DNA of 64,000 nt from an uncultured Bacteroidota bacterium (lineage in GTDB: Bacteria > Bacteroidota > Bacteroidia > Chitinophagales > Chitinophagaceae). Location of the stretch: the NCBI GenBank assembly GCA_903887005.1, contig CAISOH010000067.1, positions 1-64,000 of the forward strand, read 5' to 3'. Below the pieces are notes generated by a model. That model did no database searches, had not been told where the DNA came from, and worked only from the letters and a program-made list of their open reading frames with translations. The position numbers were made by a program, and so were the translations under genes. Numbering within the stretch: position 1 is the first letter of the stretch; each line of letters opens with the position of its first letter. Shown in pieces: positions 19,591-28,228 of the stretch.

Positions 19591-19846
19591 TAAAACAGGT
19601 AAGTATTTGCGGCCTTTTATTATTTGCAGTAACCTCTCCTAATGGCATGGGGCTATTGAGATTTCTACCATATCAAAGTGTACTTTTAAGGCCCGATTGG
19701 TATTGCTTCCCGCTTTCCTGATCTGAAAGATATGATTGGTACCTTACTGTCATTATTTTTCAAAAAAAATATGCACTTTAATCGTATTGTAGTAGATTAG
19801 TGACAGCTTCGGATTCATTCTGTAACAACCAATAAAAACCAACTAT

Positions 19847-20518
19847 ATGAAGGGGTGGCTTTCTATTTTCATGATCATACTAAATGCGCCTGTTTGTTTT
19901 TGTCAAAACGGCAGGATTATAGGTAATGAATTGTATGCACCCACAAAATCTGAGAAAGCAAGAGGGTATTATAATGCCGGACATCGTTATATAGAAGAAA
20001 AAAATTTCGGAAAAGCCATTGAGAACTTCAGGCTGTCTATTACTGCAGATACGAACTATATAGATGCATATGATAATATGGGTATTGCATTCCGGCAATT
20101 AAATATGCTGGACAGCGCAGAACACTGCTATTTAGTCTCCAGGCGAAAATACCCAAAAGGAACAGTAGCAATACGCAATCTGGCAATAGTTGAAGACCTG
20201 AGAGGGAATTATAAAAAAGCGTATGATTATTACAAACAGGCACTCGCTATTGATAATAAAGATCCGGAAGCTTATTATGGATTATCGAGAGAGTGCCTAT
20301 ATCTCAAGCAGTACCCGGAAGCCCTGGAAAATGGCAATATGGTTGAGAAACTTTATAAGCAAATGAATAGCCCGTATATGGGAGACTGTTATTACAATCT
20401 CTGTATAATTCACCTTATAATGAATAATAAAGCCCTATCAAAAAGCTATATGGAATTAGCCCAAAAAGCAGGCGTAAAAATTGATCAGGCAATTTCAGAT
20501 GCATTAAAGCAGCAATAG
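19847..20518 (+). CDS. Exported TPR protein
   Basis: A 223-residue protein with a short signal peptide (about residues 1-20, ending NAPVCFCQ). Three to four tetratricopeptide repeats follow at about residues 40-180, visible as ARGYYNAGHRYIEEKNFGKA, AYDNMGIAFRQLNMLDSAE and KKAYDYYKQALAIDNKDPEA. No enzymatic motif is seen. It is probably a periplasmic scaffold. The specific partner is unknown. The 256 bases upstream contain no other gene. Confidence 0.82.
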   Translation: MKGWLSIFMIILNAPVCFCQNGRIIGNELYAPTKSEKARGYYNAGHRYIEEKNFGKAIENFRLSITADTNYIDAYDNMGIAFRQLNMLDSAEHCYLVSRRKYPKGTVAIRNLAIVEDLRGNYKKAYDYYKQALAIDNKDPEAYYGLSRECLYLKQYPEALENGNMVEKLYKQMNSPYMGDCYYNLCIIHLIMNNKALSKSYMELAQKAGVKIDQAISDALKQQ

Positions 20519-20581
20519 AATTCAGGATATTTATTTAAATTTTCAGCTTGTGTCTGGATTATCTTTCTAATAGGTTGGGGG

Positions 20582-21955
20582 TTAATGCGGTCTGCCTATC
20601 CATTGTTCCGGATTTAATTTTATAGACCCTTTCTTACCGTTCGATTTCCATATCTGGAATTTGATTGTCGGGACATCCTCATCATTGTTTGCCACCCGCC
20701 CGATCACTTCCCTGGTAGATACATGCTGATCTTTTTTCACAGATACCGACGCCAGCCCATTATATACGGTAAAAAAACTTCCATGCTGTATCATTACTAC
20801 TTCCTGGCTGCCACCGGTGGAAAATATATTTGTTACCGTACCTTCAAATACCGCGCGCACATCCGCATTAGGGGTTGTTTGAATATCAATACCGGTATTG
20901 TCCATCATCACCTGCGGCGCCAATGGATGCGGATGCTGACCAAAATGATCGGAAATGTAGCCCTTTTCTACCGGCCAGTATAGCTTACCCTTATTATCCT
21001 CAAAATTATTGGAAAGCGCTACGTCTGTAGGGGTTAATAACAGCGATGGATTTTCCCTTTCCGGAGCTTTAGGTACGGGCACTGCTGCCGGAGCCGCATT
21101 TCCTGGTTTAACAGCAGTGGCACCTGGTTTTGCCGGCGGGTGAACTGACGGGTTTACCTTGGCAACTTCAGGAGTTTTCTTTTTCGCTGCTTCCTCTTCT
21201 GCACGCTTCAGGGCCAGTTCCATTTCTTTTTCTATCTGCAGCTTTATATAGTTATCTATTTTTTGGGCTACTTTCCTGTTTTTTTCTATTTCCTTCAGCA
21301 GTTCTTTTTCCTTACCCTTTAGTTCCTGTATTACCTGGTCCTTCTTTTCCGTTTCTTTTATCAGCACTTGTTTTTCCTGCACCTGGGTATTCAGCAGTTC
21401 ATCTTTTTGGGCTTTTGTGGCATTTAGCGTCCCGATTTTGTGCTGCAATTGCGCCTGTGTGGTACGTATCTGCTCTACCTGCGCCTTACGGAACTCCCTG
21501 AATTTTTTCAGATATTTCATCCGCCGCATTGCGTCATTAAAGTCGCGGGATGAAAAAAGGAATGCCAGCATATCATAAGAGCTCCTTGTTTCATAGGCGT
21601 AGCGAATGGATTGTGCATACCGCACTTTCAGTTGTTCCAGCTTTTGTTTCATCGTCAGAATTTCCTTCGATGATGATTTTATGGAATTATCTATATCATT
21701 CAGTTGCTCATTTATAGTGCCGATAAGGTTTTGGCGGTATGCCAGTTTATTCTGCAGGGCGCTCAATTCGCCCATCGTTGCTTTTTTATTATTTTTTATG
21801 TCATCCAGTTCTTTCTGTGTCTCGTTGATGGCATCCTGTATTTCTTTTCTCTTTGCGTCCAGTTCTGCTTTAGTAGGTTGCCGCGTTATATATTGTATCT
21901 GCGCAAAAGCGGAAACCGACAGAAAAAAACAAAGAATAAAAGATATTATACGCAT
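20582..21955 (-). CDS. Murein hydrolase activator, EnvC-like (coiled coil plus degenerate M23)
   Basis: A 457-residue exported protein from the ATG at 21955, where the signal peptide starts (MRIISFILCFFLSVSAFAQ); the frame is open to 22027. A long coiled coil (residues ~30-260) precedes a P/A-rich linker and a C-terminal LytM/M23 domain (~335-457). The first metal motif is present as HPHPLAPQVMMDNTGID, but the second site, HxH in active enzymes, reads YNGL instead of YAHL, so one zinc ligand is missing. This is the pattern of EnvC-type activators that stimulate amidases at the septum and do not cut peptidoglycan themselves. It is divergent from yicC. Confidence 0.87.
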   Translation of the reverse strand: MRIISFILCFFLSVSAFAQIQYITRQPTKAELDAKRKEIQDAINETQKELDDIKNNKKATMGELSALQNKLAYRQNLIGTINEQLNDIDNSIKSSSKEILTMKQKLEQLKVRYAQSIRYAYETRSSYDMLAFLFSSRDFNDAMRRMKYLKKFREFRKAQVEQIRTTQAQLQHKIGTLNATKAQKDELLNTQVQEKQVLIKETEKKDQVIQELKGKEKELLKEIEKNRKVAQKIDNYIKLQIEKEMELALKRAEEEAAKKKTPEVAKVNPSVHPPAKPGATAVKPGNAAPAAVPVPKAPERENPSLLLTPTDVALSNNFEDNKGKLYWPVEKGYISDHFGQHPHPLAPQVMMDNTGIDIQTTPNADVRAVFEGTVTNIFSTGGSQEVVMIQHGSFFTVYNGLASVSVKKDQHVSTREVIGRVANNDEDVPTIKFQIWKSNGKKGSIKLNPEQWIGRPH

Positions 21956-22114
21956 GAATAAATTTAAGTAGAAACAAAAATAACTAATTATTTGAGGCCC
22001 ATTACCCCATTTATTGACTTTTATCACGTTTTTACAATCTTTTTCTTTAAAAACAGCCTCTAAGGTTTTTTTATTGCCTCACGTTTGTTTTCTTTTGCTG
22101 CAAAGAAATTCATT

Positions 22115-22990
22115 ATGCTATATTCAATGACAGGATTTGGGCGCGCGGAAGCTACAGTAAATGGCCGCCTGGTGGTAGTAGAAGTTAAAGCGCTCAATGG
22201 TAAACAGTTTGATGTTGCTACGAAGTTGCCCCCCATTCTGCGTTCTTATGAACTGGATATACGAAACCTGCTCAATTCCCTTTTGATTCGCGGTACCATA
22301 GATCTTACGGTAAGTGTCAGGGCTGAAGGCGCTTCTAAACCAATGGTAGTTAATACTGACCTTGCCTTGTTTTATTACCAGGGCATGAAACAAATTGCCG
22401 AACAGACCGGCCTGCCGCAGGAAAACATAATATCCACGCTCATGCGTATGCCCGAAGTGGTAGCTCCCGACCAGGATGTATTGCCGGAAAGCGAATGGGA
22501 AAATGTGAAGCTGGTGATTTTACAGGCCGCCAGGCAACTGATGGAACACCGCATGAACGAAGGGGCTGCAATGCTCAAAGACATTTCCCTGCGCATCAGT
22601 AATATAGAAAAGCTCCATGAAAAAATAATCCCTCTCGAAGCCGAAAGGGTGGAAAGGGTACGGGCACGTCTCACACAATGGCTGGAAGACATGGCGGGCA
22701 AGGAAAAAATAGATCCTAACCGTTTTGAGCAGGAAATGATCTATTACCTGGAGCGAATGGATTTTTCAGAAGAAAAAATAAGGTTAAAACAACACTGCAT
22801 CTACTTTAATGATACCATAAATGAAAATGATGCTGCAATAGGAAGAAAGCTCAATTTTATTCTGCAGGAAATAGGCCGGGAAATAAATACGCTTGGTTCC
22901 AAAGCCAATCATGCTGAAATACAACAGATAGTCATAAACATGAAAGACGAACTGGAAAAAGCTAAAGAACAGATATTGAATATTCTTTAA
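22115..22990 (+). CDS. yicC: YicC family endoribonuclease/adaptor
   Basis: A 291-residue protein starting MLYSMTGFGRAE, the invariant YicC N-terminus, so the ATG at 22115 is preferred over the TTG at 22085. The C-terminal DUF1732 part is clear: EKIDPNRFEQEMIYYLERMD, then RLKQHCIYFNDTI, then GRKLNFILQEIGREINTLGSK. YicC proteins are reported to act in RNA decay. Next to many yicC genes lies gmk, but here a DUF1016 gene follows after only 2 bases, suggesting the neighbour was inserted or rearranged into this operon. Confidence 0.92.
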   Translation: MLYSMTGFGRAEATVNGRLVVVEVKALNGKQFDVATKLPPILRSYELDIRNLLNSLLIRGTIDLTVSVRAEGASKPMVVNTDLALFYYQGMKQIAEQTGLPQENIISTLMRMPEVVAPDQDVLPESEWENVKLVILQAARQLMEHRMNEGAAMLKDISLRISNIEKLHEKIIPLEAERVERVRARLTQWLEDMAGKEKIDPNRFEQEMIYYLERMDFSEEKIRLKQHCIYFNDTINENDAAIGRKLNFILQEIGREINTLGSKANHAEIQQIVINMKDELEKAKEQILNIL

Positions 22991-22992
22991 AG

Positions 22993-24204
22993 ATGGATTT
23001 AGAAATACTCATATCACAAATCCAATCGCTTGATGGTGCCCTTAAACAGGAAGCCTGTAAAGCCGTTAACCGGATGCTTACCATTCGTAACTGGCTGATA
23101 GGGTATTATATTGTTGAATATGAGCAAAAAGGTGAAGACAGAGCAAAATATGGAGAGAATTTACTCAATACTTTGGCAGAAAAAATTAATATTAATGGAC
23201 TAGGCAGTAGAAACTTAAAATTGTTCAAACAATTTTATCTTTATTATCCTTCAATTGTGCAGACGGTGTCTGCACAATTGAAAAATGCATTTAACCCAAT
23301 TTATCAGACTACCGCTGACAAATTATTAAATTCAAAAATGTCAATTGTGCAGACAGTGTCTGCACAATTAGAAAATATTGAGAATCAATCAGTTGTAATT
23401 CATCAGACACTGTCTGACGAATTATCAAATAGTGATATGCAAATTGGGCAGACACCGTCTGCCTCTTCTTACGAAACAGAATTACAAGAAAAAATAATAA
23501 AAAGTCTTTCATTCTCGCACATCACTTTATTACTACCTATTGAAGACCCATTAAAAAGGACTTTCTATGCAGTCGAGGCAATTAAAGGTACCTGGAGTGT
23601 GAGAGAATTGAAAAGGCAGATAAATTCGCTGCTGTTTGAAAGGTGCGGCATGTCTAAAAAACCTGAACTATTACTTCAAAACCTGGATAAAAAATCAGAA
23701 AGGGCACTACAGGCATCTTTTGTAAAAGATATTTACACTTTTGAATTTTTAGGCTTGCGAACAAAGGATGCTGTAGAGGAAGATGACCTGGAAAGCGCTT
23801 TGCTGGATCATTTACAACAATTTCTTATTGAAATGGGGCATGGCTTTTGCCTGGAGGCAAGGCAAAAAAGAATATTGATAGGGGATGAATATTTTTTCAT
23901 AGATCTTGTTTTTTATCACCGGGTTTTGAAATGCCATGTATTGGTTGACTTAAAAATAGAAGGATTTAACCATCACAGTGCCGGGCAACTAAACACTTAT
24001 ATAAACTACTACAAGAAAGAAATACAACTTCCCGGCGATAATGCTCCGGTAGGCATTTTAATGGTTGCCGGTAAGAATGATGCATTGGTGGAATATGCCA
24101 CAGCCGGAATGGATGAACAATTATTTGTAAGAAAATATCTGCTCGAATTGCCGGATAAAAAGAAAATTGAAGCTTTTATAAAAAATGAAATGAAAAATCT
24201 ATAA
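22993..24204 (+). CDS. DUF1016 (YhcG-type) PD-(D/E)XK nuclease protein with internal palindromic repeats
   Basis: A 403-residue protein. The DUF1016 N-terminal part opens with LDGALKQEACKAVNRMLTIR and NWLIGYYIVEYEQKG. The C-terminal nuclease part (from about residue 170) shows SFSHITLLLPIEDPLKRTFY, LGLRTKDAVEEDDLESALL and the catalytic core GDEYFFIDLVFYHR plus VLVDLKI. Between them, residues ~87-157 consist of five degenerate 15- or 18-residue units of the form hhxQTxSxxLxN, each encoded by a DNA palindrome. Family members sit near restriction systems or mobile DNA, but no methylase or specificity gene is nearby. It starts 2 bases after yicC stops. Confidence 0.9.
   Translation: MDLEILISQIQSLDGALKQEACKAVNRMLTIRNWLIGYYIVEYEQKGEDRAKYGENLLNTLAEKININGLGSRNLKLFKQFYLYYPSIVQTVSAQLKNAFNPIYQTTADKLLNSKMSIVQTVSAQLENIENQSVVIHQTLSDELSNSDMQIGQTPSASSYETELQEKIIKSLSFSHITLLLPIEDPLKRTFYAVEAIKGTWSVRELKRQINSLLFERCGMSKKPELLLQNLDKKSERALQASFVKDIYTFEFLGLRTKDAVEEDDLESALLDHLQQFLIEMGHGFCLEARQKRILIGDEYFFIDLVFYHRVLKCHVLVDLKIEGFNHHSAGQLNTYINYYKKEIQLPGDNAPVGILMVAGKNDALVEYATAGMDEQLFVRKYLLELPDKKKIEAFIKNEMKNL
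23251..23463. repeat. Five in-frame palindromes inside the DUF1016 gene
   Basis: Palindromes with core CAGAC-NNN-GTCTG are centred at about 23266, 23311, 23356, 23410 and 23455. The first has a perfect 14-bp stem (23251-23264 with 23268-23281). The third has 13 bp, the second and fourth one mismatch each, and the fifth keeps only about 7 bp. Spacings are 45, 45, 54 and 45 bases, all multiples of nine, so the reading frame is kept. Both strands read QTxSAQL or a close variant. Confidence 0.9.
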
Positions 24205-24262
24205 TTATCAATTTACAAATTGTATTACCCGTAATAAAAAACTACCGGGAAACTTTATTTCA

Positions 24263-24270
24263 TAATTTTG
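24263..24270 (+). promoter_or_regulatory. Putative -7 box (TAATTTTG) for gldH
   Basis: TAATTTTG matches the Bacteroidetes TAnnTTTG element and ends 23 bases before the gldH ATG. No clear -33 TTG is seen. Confidence 0.4.
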
Positions 24271-24293
24271 TCAAAATATATTGAAGTATAAAC

Positions 24294-24773
24294 ATGCGCG
24301 CTTTTTATTTTTTATTTTTTATTTTTTGCTTATCCGGTTGCCTGCCTGCTCCTTATTACCAGAAAGAGGAGGCGATACCTCAAAATGCCTGGAATAATAA
24401 TTTTAAGCCTTCTTTTACCTTCAATATTACTGACACTATTGCCTCATACCAGCCTTATTTTATTATCCGGCATACACAGGCGTATCCATACAGCAATTTA
24501 TGGATGTGGGTTTATGTAAAAACCCCGGGTGATAGTACTATTAAAAAAGGGCGTATAAACATTACCCTGGCAGAGCCTTCAGGCAAATGGTTAGGACGAG
24601 GCATGGGTGAAATTTATGAACAAAGTATGCCTGTGGACCTCAAAGAAATTATTAACTTTAGTAAAAGCGGTAAATACGAAGTGTCTTTTGAACAAAATAT
24701 GCGCGTCAACCCGCTACCCGAGATATTGGACATAGGCTTTAAACTGGAAAAAACCCCTTTCCGTGCGCAATAA
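24294..24773 (+). CDS. gldH: Gliding motility lipoprotein GldH
   Basis: A 159-residue lipoprotein with lipobox LSGC (Cys at about residue 16). The mature part fits GldH: FNITDTIASYQPYFIIRHTQ, YPYSNLWMWVYVKTPGD and the closing VNPLPEILDIGFKLEK. GldH is part of the Bacteroidota gliding/T9SS gene set and is anchored in the envelope. Its presence agrees with the T9SS cargo genes upstream. A histidine kinase gene follows in the same direction. Confidence 0.92.
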   Translation: MRAFYFLFFIFCLSGCLPAPYYQKEEAIPQNAWNNNFKPSFTFNITDTIASYQPYFIIRHTQAYPYSNLWMWVYVKTPGDSTIKKGRINITLAEPSGKWLGRGMGEIYEQSMPVDLKEIINFSKSGKYEVSFEQNMRVNPLPEILDIGFKLEKTPFRAQ

Positions 24774-24833
24774 CACAAAACCACCGGAAAGTTGTTGCAG
24801 CAATTTTTTTGAACTGCTAATTGACTAATTGTA

Positions 24834-24900
24834 TTTTTTAACTATCTGCTAACGACTATATACTAACGACTATATACTAACGACTAATTACTATCTACTT
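24834..24900. repeat. Short tandem repeat tract (CTAACGACTATATA)
   Basis: Between gldH and the kinase gene the sequence AACTATCTGCTAACGACTAT is followed by two further units of about 14 bases (ATACTAACGACTAT). The ACTATCTACT motif at the end also occurs in the tract upstream of the Hsp15-like gene. Confidence 0.6.
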
Positions 24901-24936
24901 TTTGAATTTTTGACTTTTGAATTTCGACTTTAAAAA

Positions 24937-25905
24937 ATGCGCTTCTTTCGTTCCGTACATTTACTCCTGCTCGCCTACATTATTGCAGCGATAGCCTTCT
25001 GGGAGATGAGCCTGCAAAAACTAAATGGCCGTATCTATGCGCTGCAGGTTTCATCCCTCAAAAGCCGTATAGACAGCCTGCAGGACCCTGTTAATTACAA
25101 TCGTGAACTCAATGGCCTTAAGCATACGCTTTCTATGGGTACCACCCAGTATATTGCAGAGGGTACCACATTTCTTATAGTCATACTCATTGGCGCTGTT
25201 GTTGTCTATACATCGTTTCTCAGGCGCATCAGGTTATCTCGGCAGCAAAATAATTTCATGCTTTCCGTAACCCACGAGCTTAAATCGCCCATAGCGGCCA
25301 TGAAGCTGAACCTGCAAACATTAGAAAAGCACCAGCTAAGTGAGGAGCAAAGAACGCAGTTAATAGGCCGCTGTATAAAGGAGTCGAACCGGCTAAATGA
25401 TCTGTGCAATAATATGCTTTTTGCATCGCAGATAGAGGGCAGGCAATACAAGCCGGCAAGAGAAACCTTCAACCTGTCTGAGATGCTGGAAGACGCAGTA
25501 AGTGATTATGCAAGCCGTTACCCGCGCAGGTTTGAAGAGGAGATAAAGCCGGGCTGCAAAATCACTGGTGACAAGGTGATGTTGCAAATGGCTATCAATA
25601 ATTTACTAGAGAATGCTGTGAAATACACACCCGGAGATAAACACATTTTAACGACATTAAGCATTAACCAGGATAACGCGATTATCCAGGTCATAGACCA
25701 GGGTACAGGAATCCCTGACAATGAAAAGAAGAAGATCTTTGATAAGTTTTACCGGATTGGGAACGAAGAAAGCCGTAAATCCCGCGGCACGGGATTAGGA
25801 TTATATCTCACCAACAAAATAGTGCTGCAGCATAAAGGGCGCATTACCATCAAAGATAATACGCCCTCCGGATCTGTTTTTGAAATATGCATTCCTATTC
25901 GTTAA
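24937..25905 (+). CDS. Membrane sensor histidine kinase
   Basis: A 322-residue two-component kinase. Two transmembrane helices frame a short periplasmic region (TM at about residues 5-24 and 75-95). The HisKA dimerisation domain carries SVTHELKSPIAAMKLNL with the phospho-acceptor His near residue 114. The catalytic ATPase follows with NNLLENAVKYTPG (N box), VIDQGTGIPDNE (G1) and RGTGLGLYLTNKIV (G2). There is no HAMP or PAS domain and no response regulator next to it; the next gene is convergent. The stimulus is unknown. Confidence 0.92.
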   Translation: MRFFRSVHLLLLAYIIAAIAFWEMSLQKLNGRIYALQVSSLKSRIDSLQDPVNYNRELNGLKHTLSMGTTQYIAEGTTFLIVILIGAVVVYTSFLRRIRLSRQQNNFMLSVTHELKSPIAAMKLNLQTLEKHQLSEEQRTQLIGRCIKESNRLNDLCNNMLFASQIEGRQYKPARETFNLSEMLEDAVSDYASRYPRRFEEEIKPGCKITGDKVMLQMAINNLLENAVKYTPGDKHILTTLSINQDNAIIQVIDQGTGIPDNEKKKIFDKFYRIGNEESRKSRGTGLGLYLTNKIVLQHKGRITIKDNTPSGSVFEICIPIR

Positions 25906-26048
25906 TTGACAGTTGACAATTGGCAGTTAGCAGTTGCCCTGAAATTAGTTGGCAGTTTACAGTTGGCAGTACTGTAAAATTAGTTGGCAGTTGGCAATTT
26001 GCAGTCTGTCCGTAAACTGTCAACTGTAAACTGCCAACTGTCAACTGC
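25906..26048. repeat. Degenerate CAGTTGGCAGTT-type tract with inverted copies
   Basis: Units such as TTGACAGTTGACAATTGGCA and GTTGGCAGTTTACAGTTGGC run on the plus strand to about 26010, followed by complementary units (AACTGTCAACTGTAAACTGC) to 26048. The two halves could form a long imperfect hairpin. It lies between convergent genes and may serve as a bidirectional terminator. Confidence 0.65.
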
Positions 26049-26052
26049 ATAA

Positions 26053-27057
26053 TTACGGCACTTCCACTACATTCAATATCTCGTTCAGTATCATTTCGCT
26101 GGTAACGTTTTCCGCTTCCGCTTCGTAGGTGAGCCCTATACGGTGGCGCATTACATCGTGGCAGATGGCACGAATGTCTTCCGGTATCACATATCCCCTG
26201 CGTTTAATGAACGCATAAGCTTTGGCGGCCAGTGCAAGGTTGATACTTGCACGCGGAGATCCGCCATAACTGATAAACGGCTTCAGCTTTGCAAGTTTAT
26301 ATTCTTCCGGGAAACGGGTTGCGAATACAATATCAAGTATATACTGTTCTATCTTTTCATCCATATACACTTCGCGCACTAAATGCCGTGCACGCATGAT
26401 ATCATCAGTACTTACCACGGGGTTTATTTTTACCATCCCATCCGGGTTCAGATTGGTACGAATGATCTGCCGCTCCTCTTCCTTTTTTGGATAGGTAATC
26501 ACAATTTTCAGCATAAACCTGTCCACCTGCGCCTCAGGCAGTTCGTAAGTGCCTTCCTGTTCTATAGGGTTTTGCGTGGCAAGCACCAGGAATGGCTCTT
26601 CGAGGAAGTAAGTATTATCACTTATGGTTACCTGGCGTTCCTGCATGGCTTCCAGTAATGCGCTTTGCACCTTGGCGGGGGCACGGTTTATTTCATCGGC
26701 AAGAATAAAGTTGGCAAATATCGGCCCTTTGCGCACCGCAAATTCATGCGACTGCGGATTATACACCATTGTACCCAGCACATCGGCAGGTAAAAGGTCG
26801 GGGGTGAACTGTATGCGGGCGAAACGCGCGTGTATGGCAGCCGCCAAAGATTTTATTGCCAGTGTTTTTGCAAGCCCCGGTACGCCTTCCAGCAATACAT
26901 GCCCATTTGCAAGCAAGCCTATCATCAGGCGTTCCACCATATGTTTCTGGCCTACCACAGTCTTGTTGAGTTCCATATTCAGCAACTCTATAAATGCACT
27001 TTGCTGATGGATGCGCTCATTCAGTTCCCGGATGTCAACGGATGAAGATATTTCCAT
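26053..27057 (-). CDS. MoxR family AAA+ ATPase
   Basis: A 334-residue AAA+ protein, start at 27057 (MEISSSVDIREL); the frame is open to 27090. Walker A is GVPGLAKT near residue 65, Walker B is LADEINRAPAKVQ, and the sensor and arginine-finger regions include FLVLATQNPIEQEGTYELPE and SYGGSPRASINLALAAKAYA. MoxR proteins act as chaperones for maturation of metal- or vWA-domain proteins. No DUF58 or vWA partner is adjacent on either side, which is unusual for the family. A second MoxR gene lies at 60836. Confidence 0.92.
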   Translation of the reverse strand: MEISSSVDIRELNERIHQQSAFIELLNMELNKTVVGQKHMVERLMIGLLANGHVLLEGVPGLAKTLAIKSLAAAIHARFARIQFTPDLLPADVLGTMVYNPQSHEFAVRKGPIFANFILADEINRAPAKVQSALLEAMQERQVTISDNTYFLEEPFLVLATQNPIEQEGTYELPEAQVDRFMLKIVITYPKKEEERQIIRTNLNPDGMVKINPVVSTDDIMRARHLVREVYMDEKIEQYILDIVFATRFPEEYKLAKLKPFISYGGSPRASINLALAAKAYAFIKRRGYVIPEDIRAICHDVMRHRIGLTYEAEAENVTSEMILNEILNVVEVP

Positions 27058-27154
27058 ACTATTTTGATGACGTTTTTTAAATGAAACCAAAAGTAAACAG
27101 GGAAAAGGAAAAACGGGTGAAAAGAAAATAGTTTTAACTTTTTTTAAAAATAAC

Positions 27155-27306
27155 TATACTGAGCAAGGGATAAATTAGTGAGTTCAGAACTCGGTGCAAG
27201 CTTAGGTTCAGAATTCAGCATGTCATGGTTCGGCGCGGCTCACCATGACAAATTTTCTATTTTTCTATTTCAATAAAAGGCACTAATTTATCCCTTGCTA
27301 AGTATA
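27155..27306. mobile_element. MITE-like element with 26-bp terminal inverted repeats
   Basis: 27155-27180 (TATACTGAGCAAGGGATAAA then TTAGTG) is the inverse of 27281-27306 with a single mismatch in 26 bases. The 152-bp element encodes nothing. Its centre has a 7-bp hairpin (TCATGGT ... ACCATGA, around 27222-27248). TATA at each end could include a TA target duplication. A diverged single end lies at 31356-31381. It sits between the MoxR and msrB promoters. Confidence 0.65.
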
Positions 27307-27397
27307 ACAAGTAAAACCGCAGGAAGTTATTTTGTTAATATTTCTAAAAATCAAATAGAAAATAAGTGAAATTCACGAAATATATTCACCTTCGCTT

Positions 27398-27919
27398 ATG
27401 CGCAAACTGAATATTATTCCGGGGCTTTTATGTACCTTGTTTTTTTCACATTGTACAGCAAGGCAAAATACTAAAGCTATGACAGAGCATAAAAATAATC
27501 TGCACTATTCCCGCACAGATACTACACATTTGCAGGTAAGCAATGCCGAGTGGAAAAAAATACTGTTTAAGGATGTATATGACATTGCCCGGGAGCGGGG
27601 AACGGAATATGCGTTTACCGGCAAGTACTGGAAAACAGATATCAAGGGCACTTATTATTGCGCGGTATGCGGTAACAAATTGTTCCGGTCAGGCGCCAAA
27701 TTTGCCAGCAGCTGCGGATGGCCCAGCTTTTTTGAAGCAGCAACTCCCGGGAGTGTGCGCTACCAGGATGATAATACGCATGGCATGGAACGTACAGAGG
27801 TGGTTTGCGGCAGGTGCGATTCACATCTCGGCCACGTATTTGACGATGGCCCGCCACCTACCCACCGCCGCTTCTGCATGAATTCTGCTGTGCTCGAATT
27901 TGAGCCGGATGAGAAATAG
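27398..27919 (+). CDS. msrB: Peptide-methionine (R)-S-oxide reductase, lipoprotein form
   Basis: A 173-residue MsrB that reduces methionine-R-sulfoxide in proteins. The N-terminus is a lipoprotein signal (LFFSHC, Cys19), so it should act in the envelope. Zinc is bound by C88/C91 (CAVC) and C137/C140 (CGRC); the catalytic cysteine is C160 in [12 protein letters not shown] and a second cysteine lies in SSCGWPSF (C106). All key residues are present, so this copy looks functional. The last 103 bases of the gene occur again at 28815-28917. Confidence 0.95.
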   Translation: MRKLNIIPGLLCTLFFSHCTARQNTKAMTEHKNNLHYSRTDTTHLQVSNAEWKKILFKDVYDIARERGTEYAFTGKYWKTDIKGTYYCAVCGNKLFRSGAKFASSCGWPSFFEAATPGSVRYQDDNTHGMERTEVVCGRCDSHLGHVFDDGPPPTHRRFCMNSAVLEFEPDEK

Positions 27920-28228
27920 AGTTATAGGCACTATTTGCTAATTGAGAGGACAAGTGTTGTCTCGTTCTTCCGTCAATGTTTTTTTTTGTTTTCCGTCAAC
28001 CGTTGACGCTGTGTCATGGTATTTTTAGTTTATTATTATTTTTATTAACGCTAATGAAAATAATTTTTAGAGGATAAACTTTGGCGTTATCCACTTTACC
28101 TTTGTTTTTAGAAAGATGGAACACAAAAAAATTGGTTTTATTGCTATTGATTTAAGACTGCAACCGGATTGGCTCCATGCAATTGCAGGATGATTCATGA
28201 ATATATAAAACATAAAAATTGCTACAAA
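27920..28228 (+). other. Intergenic region with promoter and a 25-codon open frame
   Basis: The region between msrB and the RhuM gene contains a CCGTCAA...CCGTTGACG repeat, an AT-rich stretch, a -7-like box and a short frame at 28116-28193 (ATG to TGA, 25 residues, MEHKKIGFIAIDLRLQPDWL). That frame has no homologue I recognise and could be a leader peptide or a remnant. Confidence 0.4.
28097..28104 (+). promoter_or_regulatory. Putative -7 box (TACCTTTG) upstream of the RhuM gene
   Basis: TACCTTTG fits TAnnTTTG, with a TTTG about 13 bases upstream, closer than the usual spacing. It would start RNA near 28111, just before the 25-codon frame. Confidence 0.35.

Noticed and set aside
23309-23512. 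67-codon minus-strand frame rich in QTVSAQ motifs
   Set aside because: It is the reverse reading of the in-frame palindromes of the DUF1016 gene and has no start context.
22993-24204. A complete restriction-modification or defence system around the DUF1016 gene
   Set aside because: No methylase, specificity subunit or helicase is adjacent; yicC and gldH flank it. The HsdR_N-like gene at 41417 and the SNF2 gene at 47871 are far away and unlinked.
26053-27057. A MoxR-vWA ternary defence-like cassette
   Set aside because: No vWA or PP2C partner gene flanks this MoxR gene.
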